DNA of 12,484 nt from Pseudomonadota bacterium (GTDB lineage: Bacteria; Pseudomonadota; Gammaproteobacteria; Steroidobacterales; Steroidobacteraceae). This document shows positions 7,841 to 12,484 of the stretch, piece after piece. The notes under the pieces are model-generated. The model was not told the origin of the DNA. It was given only the letters and a program-made list of their open reading frames with translations, and did no database searches. The first letter of the stretch is position 1. Every line of letters begins with the position of its first letter. Both the position numbers and the translations under genes were made by a program. The stretch lies in NCBI GenBank assembly GCA_021792815.1, contig JAJYTX010000037.1, positions 1-12,484 of the forward strand, written 5' to 3'.

Positions 7841-9163
7841 CTACAGCGAGGGCCGGCGCAGACCCAGGTGTTCACGCAGTGTCGTGCCCGTGTAGCGCGT
7901 GCGGAACAGGCCGCGGCGCTGCAGTTCCGGCACGATCCGGCGCACGAATTCGCCCAGTCCCGACGGCAGCGCGCTCGGCATCATGATGAAGCCGTCCGCG
8001 GCGCCACCGTGGAACCACTCCTCCAGCGTATCGGCGATCCGCTGCGGCGTTCCACACAGGACCCAGTGGCCCAGCGATGCGGTCTGCGCGCCCAGCTGGC
8101 GCAGCGTCAATCCCTCGTGCCGCATCTGCTGCAGCATGAGCTCGCGCCGGCTCGTGGCCCGCGGCGACGCCGGCAGGTCCTCGGGCAGCGGCTGGTCGAG
8201 CGGATAGACCGAGAGGTCGATGCCGAACTCGGCGCTGAGCGCGTCGAGACCGATGATGGGGTCGAAGCACTCCTGCAGCGCCTGGTAGCGGCGTCGTGCC
8301 TCTGCGTCGGTATCGCCAATGATCGGCGCGATGCCCGGAAGCACGGCGACACTCGCCGGATCGCGCCCGGCCGCGGCGGTCCGCGCCTTGAGGTCCGCGT
8401 AAAACTCGCGTGCACCGGCGATGTTCTGCTGCGCGGTGAAGACGATGTCGGCCGTGGCCGCCGCCAGTGCCCGTCCGGCCTCGGACGAGCCGGCCTGAGC
8501 CATCACCGGCCGCCCCTGCGGCGGTCGCGCCATGTTCAGCGGCCCCTTGACGCGGAAGTGCTTGCCCTGGTGGTTCGGCGGACGCATGCGCGCCGGATCG
8601 AAGTACAACCCGCTCGCCTTGTCGAAAACGAAGGCGTCGTCGGTCCAGCTGTCCCACAGGCCGAAGACGACTTCGGCGAACTCGCGCGCCCGATCGTAGC
8701 GATCGGCATGATCGGGGTGCCTGTCGTAGCCGAAATTCCAGGCCTCGGCAGGATTGCCCGAGGTGATCAGGTTCCAGCCGGCGCGACCGGCGCTGATGTG
8801 GTCGAGTGAGGCGAACAGGCGCGCGACCTGATACGGGTGGTTGTACGTCGTCGTGGCGCTGCCGGCCAGGCCGATGTGCGTGGTCACGGCGGCCAGTGCC
8901 GACAGCAGTGTCAGCGGCTCGAGGTGCGCGATCGGTGGCATGTGTCCGAGCGTCGCGGGCAGCTGCGTCGGTATCAGCGCAAGGGTGTCGGCCATGAACA
9001 CCAGGTCGAAGCAACCGCGCTCGGCTTCTCGCGCCATTTCGGTGTAGTGCTGCAGCTTGAACGAGGACGCGGGGTCCGTCTGCGGCAACCGCCACCCGCC
9101 GAAGTGCGAGCCGTTGGCGGTCATCAGCAGGCCGAGGTGCATCTGGCGGCTCTGGGTCTTCAT
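7841..9163 (-). CDS. NtaA/SnaA/DszA-family FMNH2-dependent monooxygenase
   Basis: A 440-residue luciferase-like (LLM class) monooxygenase with the usual TIM-barrel length for the NtaA/SnaA/SoxA branch. It should use FMNH2 and O2 to oxidise a small organic substrate. Family blocks: FDLVFMADT (52-60), EPLTLLSALAAVTTHIGLA (82-100), TTTYNHPYQVAR (104-115), SAGRAGWNLITSGN (124-137) with NFG at 143-145, RYDRAREFAEVVFGLWDSW (155-173), GRPVMAQAGSSEAGR (217-231) and GTPQRIADTLEEWF (371-384). Known relatives act on nitrilotriacetate, sulfones, dialkyl sulfides or antibiotic intermediates, so the substrate cannot be read from family alone. The start ATG at 9163 has GGGGGA about 8 nt upstream and lies 24 nt after the quinone oxidoreductase stop. 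Its reductase partner follows directly. Confidence 0.93.
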   Translation of the reverse strand: MKTQSRQMHLGLLMTANGSHFGGWRLPQTDPASSFKLQHYTEMAREAERGCFDLVFMADTLALIPTQLPATLGHMPPIAHLEPLTLLSALAAVTTHIGLAGSATTTYNHPYQVARLFASLDHISAGRAGWNLITSGNPAEAWNFGYDRHPDHADRYDRAREFAEVVFGLWDSWTDDAFVFDKASGLYFDPARMRPPNHQGKHFRVKGPLNMARPPQGRPVMAQAGSSEAGRALAAATADIVFTAQQNIAGAREFYADLKARTAAAGRDPASVAVLPGIAPIIGDTDAEARRRYQALQECFDPIIGLDALSAEFGIDLSVYPLDQPLPEDLPASPRATSRRELMLQQMRHEGLTLRQLGAQTASLGHWVLCGTPQRIADTLEEWFHGGAADGFIMMPSALPSGLGEFVRRIVPELQRRGLFRTRYTGTTLREHLGLRRPSL

Positions 9164-9187
9164 CTCAATTCCCCCGAGGTATAGCGG

Positions 9188-10186
9188 TCAGGGATTCGGC
9201 ACGAGGATGATCTTGGCCGATGTCTGGCGGGACTCGAGCCGGCGGTGTACCTCGGCCGCCTGCGCCAGCGGCAGTGCAGCACCGATATCGGCCTTCAGGC
9301 GTCCGCGGGCGACGAAGCCGGCGAACTCATCCAGCGTCTGTTCGATGAGCGGGCGATCCTGCAGGAACTGCCCGAGGTAGAAGCCCGCCACCGATTGCCC
9401 GCGCGCGATCAGTCCTTCAGTCGGAACCTGGTACGGCTTGCAGCTGGCGATGCCGTAGACGACGACGCGCCCGCCCGGTGCAAGGCCCTGCATCGCCTCG
9501 GCGAAGACCTCGCCGCCCGTCATCTCCATGACGACGTCTGCGCCGCGTCCACCGGTCAGCGACAGGAGTTCCTTCGACCAGCCGGTCGCGCCGTAGTCGA
9601 TGGCGGCGTCGGCACCCAGCGCCAGCACGCGCGACCGCTTCTCCACGGAACCGGCCGCGCCGATCACCGTCCGTGCCCCGTACAGGCGTGCAAGCTGCAC
9701 GCCGAGGGAACCCACTCCGCCGCTGGCGCCCTCGACGAACACCACCTCGCCGGGCGCGAGCCGCGCGGCACGCTTGAGGATCAGCGCCGCAGTCAGGCCC
9801 TGGACGAAGAGCGCCAGGGCTTGGTGCGGGTGCAGGCCCGCGGGAAGCCGGTACGCGTACGCTTGCGGCACGCACACGTATTCGGCATAGCCGCCCAAGG
9901 GGGGCGCGCCCAGCACGCGTTGCCCGACCCACGCCGCATCGGCAGCGGTGCCGGCGGCGAGGACCGTGCCGGCCACTTCTGCGCCTGCGATCGCCGGCAG
10001 CGGCGTGGGAATCGGATAGTGATCGCCCCTGCGCCGCACGGTGTCGGCATAGTTGACGCCGGCGGCCTCCACCTGGACCAGCAACTCGCCGGCCGCAGGC
10101 TCGGGCCGCGGCACGTCCTCGAGCTGCAGCACCTCGGGGCCGCCGTGGCGGTGGAAACGAATGGCTCTCATCAACGGGCCGCTCAT
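9188..10186 (-). CDS. NADPH:quinone oxidoreductase-like protein (zinc-free MDR superfamily)
   Basis: A 332-residue cytoplasmic oxidoreductase of the quinone reductase/enoyl reductase branch of the medium-chain dehydrogenase family. The N-terminal GroES-like domain has GPEVLQLEDVP (16-26) and GVNYADT (43-49). The Rossmann domain has the nucleotide-binding motif VEGASGGVGSLGVQLA (151-166). The structural and catalytic zinc cysteines of alcohol dehydrogenases are absent, as expected for this branch. It would reduce a quinone or an alpha,beta-unsaturated carbonyl with NADPH. The start is ATG at 10186, because AGGAGG lies 7 nt before it; ATG at 10171 (MRAIRF) is the alternative and matches many relatives' first residues. 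The frame stays open upstream into the dehydratase gene but that is a shadow. It begins 2 nt after the dehydratase stop. Next to a dehydratase-like protein, an enoyl-type reduction is plausible but unproven. Confidence 0.92.
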   Translation of the reverse strand: MSGPLMRAIRFHRHGGPEVLQLEDVPRPEPAAGELLVQVEAAGVNYADTVRRRGDHYPIPTPLPAIAGAEVAGTVLAAGTAADAAWVGQRVLGAPPLGGYAEYVCVPQAYAYRLPAGLHPHQALALFVQGLTAALILKRAARLAPGEVVFVEGASGGVGSLGVQLARLYGARTVIGAAGSVEKRSRVLALGADAAIDYGATGWSKELLSLTGGRGADVVMEMTGGEVFAEAMQGLAPGGRVVVYGIASCKPYQVPTEGLIARGQSVAGFYLGQFLQDRPLIEQTLDEFAGFVARGRLKADIGAALPLAQAAEVHRRLESRQTSAKIILVPNP

Positions 10187-10188
10187 GT

Positions 10189-11091
10189 TCAGGCCTCCTG
10201 TTGGATCGTACGCAACGCAGCGCGCAGGCGGGCCAATGACGCCGCATCGGCGGCGAACGGCAGTGAAACCGTGCGATAGTCGCGGACGACGAGCGCGCGG
10301 GCGCCGTCGACCCCGTGCACATCGATGTCCATCGCCCCGTCGGGGCCGGCCACGGCCTGCGCACGGAACGGCGCGCCGAGGAGTTCCGCATCGCTGATCG
10401 ATGGCCGGATGGCGCCTATGGCCTGTGGAATTCGCATCTCTCCGCTCCGCACCAGTTCCAGCAACCCCGCCGCCTGCAATGCGAACTCGACCAGGCGCGG
10501 ACGCAGCCACGTGGTACAGGGCACATGCACCCGCCACGACGGCAGGTCTGTCGCCATCTCGGCATGCAGCCGTTGGCCCTGCCAGGCTGCTGTGCGGATG
10601 ACCTGGAACGCGGGACCGTGGAAGAAGTGTGCATACACCTGCCGTGCGGTGACGGCCTGCGCCACCGCATCTGCCGACAGTGCGTCCAACGCCGCCGGCA
10701 ACCCGGGGTGCTCGGATTCAACGCTGCTGGCCGGCTGGATGCACGCCGCGAAGTGCTCCACGCGTGTTCCCGCCGGACCACGGCTCCAGAGGCAGCATTG
10801 CAGATGCTCTGCGCCCGGATTGCGCATGACGTCGATCTCCACCCGCCGAGGTCGCCCCCCGGGCAGCACGCACGGCTCCCCGAGCCGGATATCCGTGGCC
10901 TGCGCGCCGAGGCGCGGATCGACCCGACGCGCCGCGGAAGCCAACGCCTCGATTCCCAGAACGGTAGCCAGCAGGGGCTCGCCACCGGGTCGATGGTGAT
11001 CGAGGTAGGGCTCCTGCGGCTCGAGCCACAGCTCGAAGCGAGCCGTTACCTGTCCCTGCGCCACCGGCCGAGGTTCGAACAGCGGCCTCAA
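10189..11091 (-). CDS. Stand-alone polyketide-synthase-type dehydratase (PS-DH, double hot-dog) protein
   Basis: A 300-residue protein that looks like a PKS dehydratase domain freed from any synthase. The first hot-dog has YLDHHRPGGEPLLATVLGIE (29-48), matching the HxxxGxxxxP active-site motif with His33 and Gly37, but Ala42 in place of Pro. The second hot-dog has HFFHGPAFQVI (155-165), the usual GPxFQ region, and RLVEFALQAAGLLE (199-212). This last block aligns with the DxxxQ motif, with Glu202 replacing the catalytic Asp and Gln206 kept. It would be expected to dehydrate or hydrate a beta-hydroxyacyl compound, or only bind such a ligand if the Asp change kills activity. The start is TTG at 11091, overlapping the VOC stop as TTGA, with GGAG 7-8 nt upstream; no nearby in-frame ATG exists. 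No ketosynthase or carrier protein lies in the window. Confidence 0.8.
   Translation of the reverse strand: MRPLFEPRPVAQGQVTARFELWLEPQEPYLDHHRPGGEPLLATVLGIEALASAARRVDPRLGAQATDIRLGEPCVLPGGRPRRVEIDVMRNPGAEHLQCCLWSRGPAGTRVEHFAACIQPASSVESEHPGLPAALDALSADAVAQAVTARQVYAHFFHGPAFQVIRTAAWQGQRLHAEMATDLPSWRVHVPCTTWLRPRLVEFALQAAGLLELVRSGEMRIPQAIGAIRPSISDAELLGAPFRAQAVAGPDGAMDIDVHGVDGARALVVRDYRTVSLPFAADAASLARLRAALRTIQQEA
10194..10199 (-). promoter_or_regulatory. Ribosome binding site of the quinone oxidoreductase gene
   Basis: Consensus AGGAGG on the minus strand inside the last codons of the dehydratase gene, 7 nt before ATG at 10186. It decides the start over the internal ATG at 10171. Confidence 0.7.
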
Positions 11092-11510
11092 GTCAGCTCC
11101 GGCCGCTGCAGCAGCTCGACCAGATTGCCGTCGGGGTCGGCGACAAAGGCGACGCGCGCGCGCCCGTCGGGCGCCACCCGCGGCTGCATCAGCGGCCGCG
11201 CGCCGGCGGCGACCACGCGTTCGAAAGTCGCCTGGACATCCGGCGTGGCGAACGCCACCTGGAACCAGCCCTGATGCAACGTGTCTTCCGTCGGACTGCC
11301 ACGCCGGAACGGCACGGACCCGCGGCGCTCGAACAGCTCTATACGGGCACCCACGCCATTCACCAGCACGCGACCGCGGATCTCGCGCTGCGGCATCACG
11401 AAGTCGTCCTCCACGTGATCGAACCCGAAGACCGCGGCGTAGAAACGGTGCGAACGTTCCAGGTCGGCGACGGAGAGCCCGACGTGGTCGAAATGCAGCT
11501 GTTCGATCAT
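11088..11510 (-). CDS. VOC/glyoxalase-fold protein
   Basis: A 140-residue vicinal-oxygen-chelate protein, the single-subunit size with two beta-alpha-beta-beta-beta modules. FDHVGLSVADLERSHRFYA (7-25) opens module one with metal-ligand candidate His9; IELFE (57-61) supplies Glu58. Module two begins at WFQVAFATPDVQATFERV (82-99), where families often have His; here Gln84 is at that place. DPDGNLVEL (125-133) supplies Glu132. Three of four usual ligands are thus plain and the fourth is Gln. Members include glyoxalase I, extradiol dioxygenases, epimerases and binding proteins; the sequence does not choose between them. ATG at 11510 overlaps the stop of the EthD gene as ATGA and its own stop overlaps the dehydratase start as TTGA, so it is translated as part of the operon. 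Confidence 0.88.
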   Translation of the reverse strand: MIEQLHFDHVGLSVADLERSHRFYAAVFGFDHVEDDFVMPQREIRGRVLVNGVGARIELFERRGSVPFRRGSPTEDTLHQGWFQVAFATPDVQATFERVVAAGARPLMQPRVAPDGRARVAFVADPDGNLVELLQRPELT

Positions 11511-12241
11511 CTGCGGTCCTTCCAGGGCAGGCTGACCACGGTCTCGGTGAGGAGCACCCGGGTGCGGCCGGGTTCGAGCAGGCGGCTTTCGATGTCCCGC
11601 AGGCGATCGGACGCCGTGCGATCCGCGCCCAGTGCCGCGGCCGCCGCAGGTGAGGTCAGGGCGATCTCGTCGATGACGTCGTAGTACCTGGGGTCGCCGC
11701 CCTCCGGATGTTCGGACTCGGCCACGGCGTGGTTCTGCTGGTAGCCGAGACTCCCGGCAGCCGCGGCCGCCAGGGCCGGTCCCGCCTCGGCGAGCCACGC
11801 CTCCTGGAAGGCCGCGCGCGTCAACCCCGCCCTGCGCCGGCGGAAATAGAGCAGCTTGGCCGGCGGCGGCGCCGCCGGCGAGGGAAACTCACCGAGGCGC
11901 CGCTCGGTCATGTAGTGCATCACGGCGCGCGCTTCATCGGCGAACCGTCCCTCGTCGGGGCGGATCACCTGCAGGTAGCGCGGATGCCGCATGTTGGCGC
12001 GCTGAGCCGCCACGCTGTCGAACCAGCCTTGGGTCACGATGTCCAGCGTGTCGGCCAGCGGGTGGCCGAGCAGCGGATCGCGGGCACCGGCTACCGGGAA
12101 ATTGTAATGGTAGGCATGCAGGTCAGCGGCGACTTCACTGATGCTCGCCACCAGCGGCCCGTGCACCGTCGTGACGTAGCGGCGGAATTCGGCGTGCGTC
12201 ATGCCGGGCCGGCGCCCCGCGCAGATGGTCATCTTGATCAC
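11507..12241 (-). CDS. EthD-domain protein with two tandem domains
   Basis: About 244 residues forming two ferredoxin-like dimeric alpha-beta-barrel modules. Repeat one (1-110) has VIKMTICAGRRPGMTHAEF then RYVTTVHGPLV (21-31), the usual EthD opening. Repeat two (128-235) has KLLYFRRRRAGLTRAAFQEAW and YYDVIDEIALTS. Single-module EthD proteins are about 100 residues, so this is a fused pair. EthD was found with an ether-degrading P450 system; related folds act as cyclases, dehydratases or monooxygenases, and the activity here is unknown. GTG at 12241 is preferred as the start because relatives begin M-I-K at this place; ATG at 12232 and ATG at 12295 are alternatives, the last only 9 nt from the palindrome. 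It is the first gene of the six-gene operon. Confidence 0.8.
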   Translation of the reverse strand: MIKMTICAGRRPGMTHAEFRRYVTTVHGPLVASISEVAADLHAYHYNFPVAGARDPLLGHPLADTLDIVTQGWFDSVAAQRANMRHPRYLQVIRPDEGRFADEARAVMHYMTERRLGEFPSPAAPPPAKLLYFRRRRAGLTRAAFQEAWLAEAGPALAAAAAGSLGYQQNHAVAESEHPEGGDPRYYDVIDEIALTSPAAAAALGADRTASDRLRDIESRLLEPGRTRVLLTETVVSLPWKDRR

Positions 12242-12375
12242 GGCTCCCCCACCAAGGCCACGCGCCCCGCCCGCACCGGCAGGCCGCCGGCCCATGGGGC
12301 TTCAAAACTATACGGTATAGTTTAGAATATAGTGCAACTGCGGTTGAATGCAAGCACGGATCACAGGAACCGACC
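12242..12375. promoter_or_regulatory. Divergent promoter region
   Basis: Spacer of 134 nt between the minus-strand operon and the plus-strand gene at the right edge. The part from 12303 to 12345 is AT-rich against a GC-rich background. TATAGT at 12328-12333 is a possible -10 box for the plus-strand gene. No clear -35 box is seen for either direction. Confidence 0.5.
12305..12323. promoter_or_regulatory. Perfect 19-nt inverted repeat, TetR-type operator candidate
   Basis: AAACTATACGGTATAGTTT: two perfect 9-nt arms around a central G, in the middle of the divergent promoter region. Length, spacing and the TATAC-N-GTATA core fit operators of TetR-family repressors. It would sit over the promoters of both the six-gene operon and the plus-strand gene. 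No regulator gene for it lies in the window; it may be encoded just beyond the right edge. Confidence 0.7.
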
Positions 12376-12484
12376 ATGCGCATCCTGGTCGCCAACGTCG
12401 CATCCGCCGAGCCGGTGGGCCCGGCCGCGGATTTTCTGCGCCAGACGCTCGTGCCACTCACGCAGCGCAATGCCGACCTCGTAC
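12376..12484 (+). CDS. N-terminal fragment of a divergent gene, possibly Asp/Glu racemase superfamily
   Basis: Only 36 codons are visible before the window ends. The start is ATG at 12376 with AGGAA 6 nt upstream. The protein opens with MRILVANVASAEPVGPAADF, a short beta strand and loop followed by a helix. That opening resembles Asp/Glu/hydantoin racemase-type proteins (which begin MRILVINPN...), but 36 residues are too few for a firm call. It shares the palindrome-bearing spacer with the six-gene operon and is likely under the same control. Confidence 0.55.
   Translation, partial: MRILVANVASAEPVGPAADFLRQTLVPLTQRNADLV

Noticed and set aside
9188..10537. 449-codon version of the quinone oxidoreductase
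   Set aside because: The extra N-terminal part overlaps the dehydratase gene in another frame and is Arg/Ala-rich; consensus AGGAGG supports the start at 10186.
11088..11798. 236-codon version of the VOC protein
   Set aside because: The extension overlaps the EthD gene out of frame; the VOC fold starts at ATG 11510 with an ATGA overlap.

Overview
The window is a GC-rich (roughly two-thirds G+C by eye) bacterial segment. Its gene density, strong Shine-Dalgarno sites, codon use and gene families suggest a free-living proteobacterium, possibly a gamma- or alphaproteobacterial degrader of plant polymers; nothing here fixes the species. Almost every gene lies on the minus strand, so the gene order below runs from high to low coordinates. 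The many long open frames on the plus strand are GC-rich shadows of these genes.

Right half (about 12241 down to 7281): six minus-strand genes packed as one operon. In order they are a tandem EthD-domain protein, a VOC/glyoxalase-fold protein, a stand-alone polyketide-synthase-type dehydratase (hot-dog) protein, a zinc-free quinone oxidoreductase of the MDR superfamily, an NtaA/SnaA-type FMNH2-dependent monooxygenase, and its likely flavin reductase. Junctions are ATGA and TTGA overlaps or gaps of 2, 24 and 2 nt, so co-translation is likely. Directly downstream is a frameshifted, truncated remnant of an acyl-CoA ligase that may once have been the seventh gene. The operon diverges from a plus-strand gene that leaves the window at the right edge; a perfect 19-nt inverted repeat of TetR-operator type sits between them. 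The gene content suggests an oxidative pathway (flavin monooxygenase, dehydratase, enoyl/quinone-type reductase, possibly CoA activation) for a substrate that cannot be named from sequence alone.

Left half (about 6360 down to 1): an L-rhamnose-type glycoside utilisation locus. A DeoR/GlpR-family repressor gene comes first, then a 490-bp gene-free stretch, then an exported GH106 alpha-L-rhamnosidase, an FGGY sugar kinase starting 9 nt after it, and the first 38 codons of a probable MFS sugar transporter. The expected flow is periplasmic release of the sugar, uptake, isomerisation (gene not in window) and phosphorylation. The DeoR-family protein would sense the phosphorylated sugar. A matching sequence element of about 25 nt lies upstream of both the deoR-type gene and the rhamnosidase gene, which fits autoregulation plus control of the operon by this repressor.

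No RNA gene, CRISPR array, insertion sequence or phage feature was seen. The best leads are the uncharacterised six-gene oxidative operon with its odd dehydratase, the shared DeoR-type element, and the 19-nt palindrome.
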